DNA of 64,000 nucleotides, from the NCBI GenBank assembly GCA_028285265.1, contig JANQPX010000020.1, positions 124,001 through 188,000 of the forward strand, written 5' to 3'. This DNA is from Geminicoccaceae bacterium (lineage in GTDB: Bacteria; Pseudomonadota; Alphaproteobacteria; Geminicoccales; Geminicoccaceae). The position numbers and the translations under genes are program-made. Of the stretch, positions 49,595 to 58,454 are shown one piece after another (position 1 is the first letter of the stretch; each line of letters starts with the position of its first letter). The notes below the pieces were generated by a model. That model did not search any database. It was not told where the DNA came from and was given only the letters and a program-made list of their open reading frames with translations.

Positions 49595-49886
49595 TCCAGC
49601 GCCATGCACAAAGATCCGCTTTCGCGCGGTCGCTTGATTTGATTCAAGGAACACCTAGTTCTCCAGTCGTTCAATGACTTCTTGCCGGAAAGACAGTCGA
49701 TGACGTAGAGCTTTGACAAAAAATCGACAAGTACTCTACTTCCTAGAGCAAACGCGCAATTTGCGCCGACCTTCTCAACATTGGTTGGATCGAGAATTCT
49801 CCAATATCGATCCACTCCCATATACCCTGTAACACGCATGTCATGACAGCAACTGCGCCGAGCTGATAAGCCGTTTCGGGTGGCTT
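49595..49886. other. Intergenic region after boxR, possible decayed ORF
   Basis: About 290 bases. On the minus strand one frame near 49720-49600 reads like coding sequence (ALRHRLSFRQEVIERLEN, stop, VFLESNQATARKR) with an in-frame TAG, and a second frame gives a 102-codon ORF that overlaps the boxR end. I cannot name a family; it may be the remnant of a gene. No promoter or terminator was recognised. Confidence 0.35.
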
Positions 49887-50783
49887 CTACATAGTAGGTT
49901 GGAGTCCCTGTGTTCGGTTGTGAGGGGAGGGCGCACGATCTGAGCTGTTTCGCCAGTCTATCTCATCATCTTGTCCAGGAATGACACGCGGTCCACCTTT
50001 GCCTGCCGAGGGCCACCCCGTACCAGCGCCCGCGATACTAGGGCTTTCTGGATCACAACTGTCAAATCGATTGTTACCGTCACGATAGTCCGGTGGTTGA
50101 TGCGTAACCGCTTGCCTACAATTTTTCCCCAACGGCTTAATTTCCTGAAGAATGTCATCAGACACTTCGGGTTTATTGGTTTGTACAATGCCTGCCTCAC
50201 CAGGCGCCGATCCTGCAGCACGACGGCCAACACCAAGCCCACGCTCTTCGTAGTAGCGAAGCGCCCCCGGATGCATAGGCAGCTCCAGACCAACGATCGC
50301 ACTGCGGAGCGAGCCAATCCCAATGGTTGCATGGGCGCTACGAAGGTTGCCGGCATGCTCGAAGATCAATCTCGTGAGATGATAAACAACACCATAAGGG
50401 GTTTCTGGATGGACAAGAAGTTGGGTTGCCGGCGCGTCGACTTTATCAATGCCTTTCGGCCAGAACGCCATAACAGCTTTTAAATCGCCAAGAAGGTTGG
50501 GGTTTGCCTCGTCACTCACCAGTGCAAAATCGAACACCCCGTCACTCAGGTTCAGAAGACGTTCTTTTTCGTCGTCCACAGCCACAGGTTCGATCGCAAG
50601 ATTCTGTGAGGGTAGCAAGTTAATCTGGGCTGCTGCCCAAAGCTCCGTGCCAAAGACATAACTATCTGTCCCAATCGTACCAACCGCCAATTGGTAAGCG
50701 TGAGGACTTTGTGCTTGGCCAGTTGAACCGAAGGCAAAGAACATTGTCGACAGCCAAAGAACCCCTAATTTCCATCGGCGCAT
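49887..50783 (-). CDS. Shortened TAXI-family TRAP binding protein (orphan)
   Basis: A 298-residue exported protein. Signal peptide MRRWKLGVLWLSTMFFAFGSTGQA is clear, and GGAGCGGGAC precedes the ATG. The N-terminal lobe is TAXI-like (LAVGTIGTDSYVFGTELWAAAQ, FDFALVSDEANP), and the C-terminal TAXI hallmark MHPGALRYYEERGL is present at about residues 178-191. The roughly 100 residues that normally separate these parts are reduced, and a hydrophilic tail of about 100 residues rich in Pro, Gly and Asn follows. No permease is nearby. It may be a reduced pseudogene product or a binding protein with a new role. Confidence 0.7.
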   Translation of the reverse strand: MRRWKLGVLWLSTMFFAFGSTGQAQSPHAYQLAVGTIGTDSYVFGTELWAAAQINLLPSQNLAIEPVAVDDEKERLLNLSDGVFDFALVSDEANPNLLGDLKAVMAFWPKGIDKVDAPATQLLVHPETPYGVVYHLTRLIFEHAGNLRSAHATIGIGSLRSAIVGLELPMHPGALRYYEERGLGVGRRAAGSAPGEAGIVQTNKPEVSDDILQEIKPLGKNCRQAVTHQPPDYRDGNNRFDSCDPESPSIAGAGTGWPSAGKGGPRVIPGQDDEIDWRNSSDRAPSPHNRTQGLQPTM

Positions 50784-50795
50784 GTCCCGCTCCAA

Positions 50796-52009
50796 TTGGT
50801 GTTTGTTTCTTCATTGTGGTCGACAAGAACCAGCCATTCTCTGCAGTGACCTATAATACGCAGCTCGTGTGTAGATAACACGTAAATGGATGTTGCATTC
50901 CTTATGGCACGAAAAATTAATGTCAAATTAATCCGGCCGAACACTGCATCAACAATTTCGCAGCGAAATTACGCTTCGAATTTTCACTACTGGGTCTTGA
51001 CTGATCGCTGCGCCTGATTGCCGGCCTAGGCGCCATCTTTTTACGTGAGTATTCACGTGCACTATGCTCAATCTTTCTCGCGAAGGATCGTTAATCGCTA
51101 AGATCGCATCGGTATGGCATCCCATCTCCTCGAATGCATTGACGAGATTCCTAAAAAGGACTGCTTTATGGTCGAACGCTCTGCAAACCATGAATCAAAA
51201 GATGCTTTCAGAGAAATTTTTTAATGAAATTCATCGACTCTTGATGATCATGATTGCCAATATCTTGGAACCAAATAAAGGATAAAATTTATTTTTCATT
51301 GTACTGATATTGACTTTTCATATTGCACGGAAAAATAGATAAACTAGGTTTTTTTTCTGGTTTAATGTAGATTATTTTATCATTTGAAGATGGCAATCAG
51401 GTGCAACATTCCTTAAATGTCGTGGCGAACAGATGCCTTAGGCTCATTACGAGGTGTTGTCACGACTTTGCATTCGCGTGGGCAGTCTGTCTTAAAGTCG
51501 CCACGCCTGCTCATCACGAGGCTCTCTATCATTGGCGGGTTGTACGAAATGCTCAATCCTAAACCTGGTGAGCGTCATCGCGGCGTAAGCAAAGAAAAGC
51601 TCCGACATATAGCGCAGCGCGACTGAGCTGCTATCTGGCTTCAACAGCTCGGGTACCCTTCAAGGTTTCCCCGCATGGATCACTCCTTAGTGTTTCAGGG
51701 ATTGTCAAACCTTAAAGGCAAGGCGACATGACGAGCATCATTTTCGCTTAGAGATAATGAAAACACATTCCAGACGTGTTGTATAACGGGGCCTGGACTC
51801 GGGATGATCCCCCAATATCGCTTGGGTCCAGGCTCCTCACCCGATTGCAAAGGTCTCGGTTGAGATCGGTGATGAGGCGCCTCCTCCAGAAAACGTGCGA
51901 GCGAGGTATTGCCAGCCGTTCCCTCAGAGGTCGATCGTGGCATTACTAGCCTTCGCCCTTGTCGCAATCCATTGACGATTTCTTAGGCCGATTTTGATAC
52001 TTTTATCGG
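50796..52009. other. AT-rich region without a convincing gene
   Basis: About 1.2 kb with strongly AT-rich parts (50860-51000, 51210-51400). Several short frames of 60-90 codons occur on both strands, none with a family resemblance, conserved-looking composition or good ribosome site. The composition differs from the flanking box genes. The end of the region holds the promoter of the HD-GYP gene. Confidence 0.5.
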
Positions 52010-53521
52010 ATGGATGCTGCTGCAAATTTAAGTGAGCCGATTTCGGCTTCTGCTGATCGTTCCGATACGGATTGGAGCGATGACCGGCGACTCTGCACTA
52101 TCCACTTGGCTCTGATGCTCGCACTTTTTGCGGTGTATGGAGTACAAGTCTGCCCCCTTATTGAATCATTAACGCTATTTCAGTTTGTTGTACCGCTTGC
52201 CGTGATTCTGGTACTGCTCTTTGCAGCACGTCGCGAACTCAGGCTGCTGCACAACAATGATCAAACACCAGCGGACGTCAATCTTCGAGGCTTTCGATAT
52301 GATCTGACTTATTTCTTCGCATCCGGGGTTGCCCTGGCCTGTTACAACTACGCTGCCTACGGCACTACGCTAGACAGTATGATCAAAGTCGTTTTTGGTT
52401 TTGTTATGTTTGGTTTCTATATCTCGTCTGATCTTTTTTTGTTTCGGCAATCCAGGATAAACGAATATTTTTCTTCAAGAACAAAAAGTAATACAGTCAG
52501 AGAATCCTTTGCACCTTTCAGCCGAAAACTTGTCACACTTATTGTCAGCAATATCACGCTTCTCTCTATCGTAACCTTTTTGGTGTTCTATAAGGACGTT
52601 ACCTGGCTGACGAGCGAAGGTTTGTCTCATAGGAATGCTGGGATGATTGTTTTGATGGAGGTTGCTGTTATCTCAGCAGTTGGCCTTGGCTACAACGTTC
52701 GTTTGATTCTCGTTTTCTCTCGTAATCTAGATCGTTCCTTCCGCTTCGAGAATGACGCCTTGCAGTCTGTTAAACAGGGAGAGTTGTCGGCTTCCGTACC
52801 TGTGACGACCAATGACGAATTCGCGCAGATGGCAGAATTAACCAATCATATGATCGGCAGTCTATCAGCTCGCACTGAACAACTTCAGCGAACACAGGAT
52901 GCAGCAATTCTAAGCTTAGTTACCCTAGCCGGAGCAAGGGATAGCGAAACCGGCATGCATATCCGGCGGACTCAGCATTACGTCCGCATTTTGGCAAGAC
53001 ATTTATCCTCGCATCCGAGATTTCGGGATCAGCTCGATCCGACGACAATCATGGATTTGTTCAAGACCGCGCCGCTTCATGACATTGGCAAAGTTGGAAT
53101 TCCCGATCGAATTCTTCAAAAACCGGGAAAGCTGACCGCCGAAGAGTTCAACGTCATGAAGCAGCATACAATTTTGGGGTCTGAGGCCCTGGCAGAGGCT
53201 GAAGAACAACTTGGAACCACATCGTTTCTTCGCATGGCCCGCGAAATAGCGCTCAACCACCATGAGCGATGGGATGGAAATGGCTACCCCAACGGCCTCC
53301 GAGGTAATGACATTCCCGTTTCCGCCCGCCTGATGGCCCTCGCGGATGTCTATGATGCCGTTCGTTCGAAACGCTGCTACAAACCCGCCCGATCCCACGA
53401 AGACGCCAGGGCGATTATTGTCGATGGTCGCGGCAGTCAGTTTGATCCGGCTGTGGTCGATGCATTCATCGACACGGAGTTCGAATTCAAGGCCATAGCG
53501 GCGGAGTTTGTTGACCAATAG
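52010..53521 (+). CDS. HD-GYP domain cyclic-di-GMP phosphodiesterase, membrane-bound
   Basis: A 503-residue signalling protein. The first 250 residues hold about six hydrophobic helices (a 7TM-like sensor without clear family name). A HAMP-like linker follows (FENDALQSVKQGELSASVPV, then EFAQMAELTNHM), then a coiled coil and a C-terminal HD-GYP domain with HDIGKVGIPDRIL near residue 356 and HHERWDGNGYPNGLRGNDIP near 417. HD-GYP proteins hydrolyse c-di-GMP. The gene is AT-richer than the catabolic genes around it and stands alone, which suggests separate ancestry. Confidence 0.92.
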   Translation: MDAAANLSEPISASADRSDTDWSDDRRLCTIHLALMLALFAVYGVQVCPLIESLTLFQFVVPLAVILVLLFAARRELRLLHNNDQTPADVNLRGFRYDLTYFFASGVALACYNYAAYGTTLDSMIKVVFGFVMFGFYISSDLFLFRQSRINEYFSSRTKSNTVRESFAPFSRKLVTLIVSNITLLSIVTFLVFYKDVTWLTSEGLSHRNAGMIVLMEVAVISAVGLGYNVRLILVFSRNLDRSFRFENDALQSVKQGELSASVPVTTNDEFAQMAELTNHMIGSLSARTEQLQRTQDAAILSLVTLAGARDSETGMHIRRTQHYVRILARHLSSHPRFRDQLDPTTIMDLFKTAPLHDIGKVGIPDRILQKPGKLTAEEFNVMKQHTILGSEALAEAEEQLGTTSFLRMAREIALNHHERWDGNGYPNGLRGNDIPVSARLMALADVYDAVRSKRCYKPARSHEDARAIIVDGRGSQFDPAVVDAFIDTEFEFKAIAAEFVDQ

Positions 53522-54461
53522 TCTCGCACGTCTTTAACCGTCTGCCTCAGGGTTTGAATCTGTATTCCTTAGCGGCAGGACGCGCATACACTTCGAACTC
53601 TCTACATTCGGGCAGTTCAAGTTTCTGCAGTAACAATGTGCAGCCTTATGGATCGAAGCACCGACGTCGATTATCGGCATAGCTGCCAAAAGTAAGGCGG
53701 CTCAGGCCGACACTTCATTGTGAGGCGGGAACCTTCGAAGCGCAGGCCTAAGCCAGACCTAGATATAGTGCATTCGTTCTAGATTTCCAAACCGATTTGG
53801 AAAGCAGTTCAGGCCCAGTCTTCGCTGGAGGGGGATGTCAAAAGAAGACCGGGACCTGAACTTTGAATGATAGGACCACGAGACACGAAAAGATGTTCAA
53901 AAGACCGCGAGCGTTGAGCGCCCACCGGCGCGATGGTGTCTGTTGGCTAGTTCATCATTCACGACTTTTGCTTTCTTCATGAGCGACTTCAAACCGAGGA
54001 TGTTTCTGAGGCCTGCTGAAGGGTGCTAAATCAAGGATGCCTTGAAGCCATAACCAACTTTGCAAGTGATCACCCATAGCCCCAAGCTCTTTTTTGCTCG
54101 TCTCACGGACCATGGCGTTGTCGTGATATAACTACGTCAACCAGATATACTGTAGCTCTGCTTCCGACCTTCAGAGAGACCTTTCGATCAATCAAAAGCT
54201 GTTGACAGTTTTTCGTAGTAGTTTTGTGATGAATGTACGGGCATCATTATTTTTGAATGAACACGGGCCCACCGTTGCTGGATTGCCCTATTGATTTTGT
54301 GGGCCCGAAACTAGGTCGGGCAGACCGAACAATTAGATCGCATGATCGCTTGTGCACCCTAAAAAAATCCACGAATCGTAGCGGCTGTTCGTTCGCTCCT
54401 GTTGTTTCCATCAGCATGAGATAGAAACGTCACCATCCTAAGAAGACTGAGAAGGAGGGTA
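53522..54461. other. Long non-coding stretch
   Basis: About 940 bases without a supported gene; no frame longer than 60 codons was convincing. A 9-bp inverted repeat CGGGCCCAC / GTGGGCCCG (54264-54272 and 54299-54307) flanks 26 bases of loop. It may be a remnant of a lost gene or of integrated DNA. The last bases carry GAAGGAGG, ribosome site of the next small ORF. Confidence 0.5.
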
Positions 54462-54779
54462 GTGGGCCACGATTGGGATGCCATTGATATTGCCCGGAAG
54501 GCTGAAAACCTCGTTGCCAATCGGGTCGAGCGATCAGCCCGGAGGCTAACGAGCCGCTCTGAGAGCGATAGCAAGCAGTTCGGATGGTCAATGCTATTGG
54601 ACGCAACCAAGGCCGTGTCATTGATGGGGTTTGGTCGGCTGCTTCAGAAGCCCGAATATATCGAGAAGGGGGTAGCAGACTTCGCAAATGCCCGAGCGGA
54701 GGAACTGCCGAGCCTACCCACATTGAAAGCCGACACTCCTGTATCCCGTTGTGTCATCGAGATCCAGCAGGGGGCATAG
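54462..54779 (+). CDS. Hypothetical protein, 105 aa
   Basis: A 105-codon frame starting with GTG, preceded by AAGGAGG with only three bases of spacing. The product is hydrophilic and helical (DIARKAENLVANRVERSARRL) with one mildly apolar segment (MLLDATKAVSLMGFGRLL) and no recognised domain. It stands alone in a sparsely coding region. The ribosome site is the main support; I do not recognise the family. Confidence 0.45.
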   Translation: MGHDWDAIDIARKAENLVANRVERSARRLTSRSESDSKQFGWSMLLDATKAVSLMGFGRLLQKPEYIEKGVADFANARAEELPSLPTLKADTPVSRCVIEIQQGA

Positions 54780-54798
54780 CGCTCCTGCCGCCTCTGAC

Positions 54799-55002
54799 CT
54801 ACCTGCCGCGTCTCAGTCTTCGCCTGATCCCTGGCCTCCTAGGCCTACGGGACTGAGCAATCAGCCCCCTTCGCAGACCTAAGAGGTAGGCAGCACTACG
54901 TTGTTGTTTCTGCCGCTCACGACGATAATAGCCGATCGCCATAGTCACAATCCACAAAAGTGCAGTTGTTGGAAGTAAATACATCAATGCGTCGGTAATC
55001 AA
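54799..55002 (-). CDS. Possible small single-helix membrane protein, 67 aa
   Basis: A 67-codon frame that would start with TTG after GAGG. It encodes one hydrophobic helix (LMYLLPTTALLWIVTMAIGYY) and then a strongly basic tail with many Arg. Convergent with the preceding small ORF and overlapping nothing. The topology is credible for a small membrane protein, but no family was recognised and the basic tail could be chance translation. Confidence 0.35.
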   Translation of the reverse strand: MITDALMYLLPTTALLWIVTMAIGYYRRERQKQQRSAAYLLGLRRGLIAQSRRPRRPGIRRRLRRGR

Positions 55003-55347
55003 TGTTGCGCACCTCGATATTTATGCGACGCATTATCATTTATTTACTGCGGATATTGATCAAGTAATATCTAATTATTGACCCATCAACTACTGTAGTT
55101 AACTTGATACCGAACCAGTTCGCAATCCAACTGAAACCAGCCCGAAAAGTGGTAAGACAAACGGACTAGAAAGCGGGGCTACTCCCATACGGTGACGGCC
55201 TCTATATCAACTGGTGGAAATTGCGGGGACCATGTCAAGACGAATGCCATAACCCTCTAGGCATCGAAGAAATGTGGGTTGTTTTGGGGGATAACACACA
55301 CCCACAATCAAAAAGTCACACTCGCTCAAGAAGTTAACATAGGCATC

Positions 55348-55437
55348 TGGCGGATGGGGTGGGATTCGAACCCACGAAGAGCTTGCACCCTTGCTGGTTT
55401 TCAAGACCAGTGCCTTCAACCACTCGGCCACCCATCC
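55348..55437 (-). tRNA. tRNA-Ser (anticodon TGA)
   Basis: The minus strand folds as a full serine tRNA: acceptor GGATGGG pairing with CCCATCC, D-arm with GAGTGGTTGAAGGC, anticodon stem CTGGT/ACCAG with loop CTTGAAA (anticodon TGA, reads UCA), long variable arm AAGGGTGCAAGCTCTT as expected for Ser, and T-arm GTGGGTTCGAATCCCAC. Discriminator G is followed by an encoded CCA (55348-55350). It borders the sparsely coding region, and tRNA genes of this kind often serve as integration sites. Confidence 0.96.
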
Positions 55438-55977
55438 TCAATTCGAGCGTTCGATGGTTAACGGAAGTTTATTCTTTGTTCAAGGCAGGTTTGCGCATTG
55501 TCACAGACAGAGTGTTGAACACCACCTGGTAAGGTCAGGCATAGGACCAAGGAGCAGATGCCCGAATTGGCATGAACGGCTATCGGGACGGATGCACTTG
55601 AGCATCTGCACACCTGTTTGATCTCGACTTGATTCTGAGGCTTCGGAGGCCTTGTATTCGGCCCTTTTTCTAAGGCGGCTTAGGCGAACCGATATAGTAG
55701 GGCTGCGTCCAGCATTAGGTTCCTTCTCTGTCGTTTTTATCTCGAGCGCTCTTCACAGCCTCATCTCTTTGTTCAGGTCTAAGGGATTCTTGTGGTATCC
55801 GGGCGCTCGGCCTTCAGAGAGGAGCAACTACGTTCGCCGCTGGTTCTGAATCACCGAGGCAATCGAGGCCCCATTGAGGCATTAGGTTAGGGTTGGGCGC
55901 TTGGTTTCAGCTTGTTATGCCATGGCTCATCCGAGTACAGTCGCGTTATCAGTTATTCTTACGAGGGAGATAGGATT
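55438..55977. other. Intergenic region upstream of the DapA-like gene
   Basis: About 540 bases without a supported gene. The tRNA promoter should lie just above 55437 on the minus strand, and the promoter of the DapA-like operon lies on the plus strand toward 55900. A GAGGGAGA ribosome site precedes the GTG at 55978. Confidence 0.5.
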
Positions 55978-56901
55978 GTGGCGGTAGGGGGAGATAACGA
56001 CGTGCTAAAGGGGGTATGGTGTCCGGCTTTAATGCCACTCGATACGAAACTTGACCCTGATGTCAGCAGATTTATCGACCATTGCCGTTGGGTTTTGGAC
56101 GAAGGTTGTCATGGCCTCGTGATGTTCGGTACGACCGGTGAAGCGAACTCCTTTTCCGTTGAAGAGCGAATTCGCGTGCTTGATGCTGCGATCGATGGCG
56201 GCTTACCTGCAGATCGTATGGTGGTCGGCACTGGTTGTGCAGCGTTACCAGACACAGTCCAACTTACCCGACATGCTGTGGAGCGAGGTGCCCTAGGAAT
56301 TTTGATGTTGCCGCCTTTTTACTATAAGGGAGCGTCGGATGAAGCCCTCGCAGAAAGTTACGACAGAGTAATTGATGGTGTTGGCACAGATGAATTTCGT
56401 TTAATTCTTTATCATATACCTGGCGTCTCGGGCGTCCCCATTACGCCAGAGCTAGTCGACATAATCCAGAAACGTCACCCCAAAACTCTCGCTGGTATCA
56501 AGGACAGCACAGGGGACTGGGATCACAGCAAGATGCTGATTGAACGATTTTCTGATCTTGCCGTCTTTCCAGGCGCCGAAAATCTAGTTGCCGACGGCCT
56601 CAAGGTCGGTGGCGCAGGCTGTATCAGCGCAGGATGCAATGTGAATGCTGCGGCAATCCGAGGGCTCTACGATGCTGCGATGGTAGGTGACGACATAATC
56701 AAACGTCATACCGAAGTGGAACGCATCCGTCAGATCCTCCAGCGCTATGCATTGATCCCCGCAATGAAACAGATGCTTGCTGACGCAAAAGGTGATTCTG
56801 GCTGGGCCCGACTGCGGCCACCGCTAATGCCGCTCTCGGAGGCAGATGCAGCTGCGCTCGCTGCCGATTTGGACGCCGAAGATTTTCGACTAGCTGCCTA
56901 G
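55978..56901 (+). CDS. Dihydrodipicolinate synthase family protein (DapA-like aldolase)
   Basis: A 307-residue class I aldolase of the DapA/N-acetylneuraminate lyase family. It has the GVWCPALMPLDTKL opening, HGLVMFGTTGEANSFSVEERIRVL (GTTGE motif), YHIPGVSGVPIT (catalytic Tyr) and LAGIKDSTGDWDH (Schiff-base Lys). I chose the GTG after GAGGGAGA; an upstream ATG at 55912 adds 22 residues without family character. In this subgroup the enzyme may add or remove pyruvate from a keto acid; it need not make lysine. It is followed after 13 bases by an SDR, the usual partner in sugar-acid or hydroxy-acid breakdown. Confidence 0.88.
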   Translation: MAVGGDNDVLKGVWCPALMPLDTKLDPDVSRFIDHCRWVLDEGCHGLVMFGTTGEANSFSVEERIRVLDAAIDGGLPADRMVVGTGCAALPDTVQLTRHAVERGALGILMLPPFYYKGASDEALAESYDRVIDGVGTDEFRLILYHIPGVSGVPITPELVDIIQKRHPKTLAGIKDSTGDWDHSKMLIERFSDLAVFPGAENLVADGLKVGGAGCISAGCNVNAAAIRGLYDAAMVGDDIIKRHTEVERIRQILQRYALIPAMKQMLADAKGDSGWARLRPPLMPLSEADAAALAADLDAEDFRLAA

Positions 56902-56914
56902 TCAAGGACTTTCG

Positions 56915-57673
56915 ATGGCGCCACGTTTCGTGGGAAAGGTTGTTCTTGTCACGGGTGGCGGTAACGGCATCGGACAGGCGACGGCAAAACGTTTTGCCAG
57001 TGATGGAGCTTTCGTCGCCATCGCCGATCTAGATGGAGATGCGGCAAGAGGCACGGCTTTTGCCATCACCAAAGACGGTGGCAAGGCCGAAGCCTTTGAA
57101 GTTGATGTCGGTAATGAAAAGTCGGTCTCTGAAATGGCGCTGAGCGTCAAGACGTCCCTCGGGCCGACATCAATTCTCGTCAACTGTGCTGGCATCGGAA
57201 CGACCTCGCCGCTTCTGCTGACTGACCTTGAAACGTGGAACAAGACGATTGAGGTCAATCTAACGGGCAGCTTTCTCGTCGCGAAGGCGCTACTCCCGGA
57301 TATGGTCGAGGCAGGTTTTGGCCGGATTATCCTGATCGGTTCCATCAATAGCCGGAAGGCGTTGAAACGTCGAAACGCTTATGCTGTTTCGAAAGCAGGT
57401 GTCGCTAGCCTCACACAGCTCATCGCTGTGGAATTTTCAGAGCATGGCATCACAGCTAACTGCATTATACCCGGCCCAATCGATACGGCCTTAACCAAGC
57501 GCATGCATGACCAAGAGATCCGTGATGCCTATCTCGACCGATTGCCGATCAAGCGCTATGGCAAGCCGGAAGAGATCGCTGCGGCAGCCGCCTTTCTTGC
57601 TTCGGAAGACGCGGCTTACATCACCGGTCATTTCCTCGACGTCGATGGCGGTTTCGACGTCTCTGGCCTGTGA
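56915..57673 (+). CDS. Short-chain dehydrogenase/reductase
   Basis: A 252-residue classical SDR: TGGGNGIGQATAK at the N-terminus, NCAGIGTTS, catalytic Ser in LIGSINSRKALKRRNAYAVSK with Tyr-x3-Lys, and the typical end GHFLDVDGGFDVSG. The Asp in AIADLDGDAA after beta-2 suggests NAD. It lies between the DapA-like gene (13 bases) and the F420 ligase gene (13 bases), so it is in one transcript with cofE and cofD. The substrate is unknown. Confidence 0.9.
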   Translation: MAPRFVGKVVLVTGGGNGIGQATAKRFASDGAFVAIADLDGDAARGTAFAITKDGGKAEAFEVDVGNEKSVSEMALSVKTSLGPTSILVNCAGIGTTSPLLLTDLETWNKTIEVNLTGSFLVAKALLPDMVEAGFGRIILIGSINSRKALKRRNAYAVSKAGVASLTQLIAVEFSEHGITANCIIPGPIDTALTKRMHDQEIRDAYLDRLPIKRYGKPEEIAAAAAFLASEDAAYITGHFLDVDGGFDVSGL

Positions 57674-57686
57674 AGGAATCCTGTCC

Positions 57687-58454
57687 ATGCAGGAGAGCTT
57701 AAGCCTACGAGCCCTTCCAGATATTCCAACAATCGTCCATGGCGACGATCTTGGAGCAATCCTGGGTACAAGTTTGGATCGTCTCGACCCCAAGCCTGCC
57801 TTAGGCGACATATTGGTCGTGACGCATAAAATCGTTTCGAAGTCGGAAGGGCGGATCGTCGATTTAAAAACGGTTGTTCCTTCGGGCTTGGCGCATACGC
57901 TATCGCAAGAGACTGGAAAGCCACCAGCACTCTGCGAAGTCATTCTCACCGAATCTCGAAGCATTCTGCGAACACGTCCAGGGCTGATCATTGCGGAGCA
58001 TCGTCTCGGCCTGATCCTGGCTAATGCCGGAATAGACCGCTCGAATGTTGAGGGTAACGAGGATGACGAGCACGTTCTTCTGCTTCCTCAAGACCCAGAC
58101 AGGAGTGCAGCCGCCTTGGCGCGCGATCTTAGTGCCCGTCTCGGAACTTCTTTGGCTATCATCATCAGCGATAGCGCTGGTCGAGCCTGGCGGCGCGGTG
58201 TTGTCGGACTGGCAATCGGCTGCGCCGGGGTTCCCGCCGTTTTGGACCTTCGCGGACGGCAGGACCGTGCAGGTCGTCCCCTGGCGGTGACGGAAGTCGG
58301 CCTTGCTGATGAATTGGCTTCAGCGGCTGAACTGCTGATGGGCGAGGCCGACGAAGGAAGGCCCGCGGTCCTCATAAGCGGCCTTAACCTCGGCACCTCC
58401 GAGAGATCAGCGCGCGATCTGGTGCGGCCGGCTGCCGAAGATCTCTTTCGATGA
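57687..58454 (+). CDS. cofE: Coenzyme F420-0:L-glutamate ligase
   Basis: A 255-residue protein of the CofE/FbiB N-terminal family, with GDDLGAILG, LGDILVVTHKIVSKSEGRIVDL, IISDSAGRAWRRGVVGLAIGCAGVPAVLDLRGRQD and a C-terminal VTEVGLADELASAAELLMGEADEGRPAV. These match CofE well. It adds glutamate residues to F420-0. The ATG at 57687 was chosen (MQESLSLRALPDIPTI), although a longer frame reads through from inside the SDR gene. The end overlaps the start of cofD (ATGA). It lacks the nitroreductase-like half of mycobacterial FbiB. Confidence 0.92.
   Translation: MQESLSLRALPDIPTIVHGDDLGAILGTSLDRLDPKPALGDILVVTHKIVSKSEGRIVDLKTVVPSGLAHTLSQETGKPPALCEVILTESRSILRTRPGLIIAEHRLGLILANAGIDRSNVEGNEDDEHVLLLPQDPDRSAAALARDLSARLGTSLAIIISDSAGRAWRRGVVGLAIGCAGVPAVLDLRGRQDRAGRPLAVTEVGLADELASAAELLMGEADEGRPAVLISGLNLGTSERSARDLVRPAAEDLFR

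Noticed and set aside
51064-51967. Short frames in the AT-rich region
   Set aside because: Lengths of 60-90 codons are expected by chance; no motif, no ribosome site and no consistent codon bias.
54264-54307. CGGGCCCAC / GTGGGCCCG inverted repeat considered as an insertion-sequence end pair
   Set aside because: The arms enclose only 26 bases, with no transposase and no target-site duplication; probably a simple hairpin.
55207-55431. Minus-strand ORF with product like MAEWLKALVLKTS...
   Set aside because: This is the well-known spurious translation of a tRNA-Ser gene and its flank.
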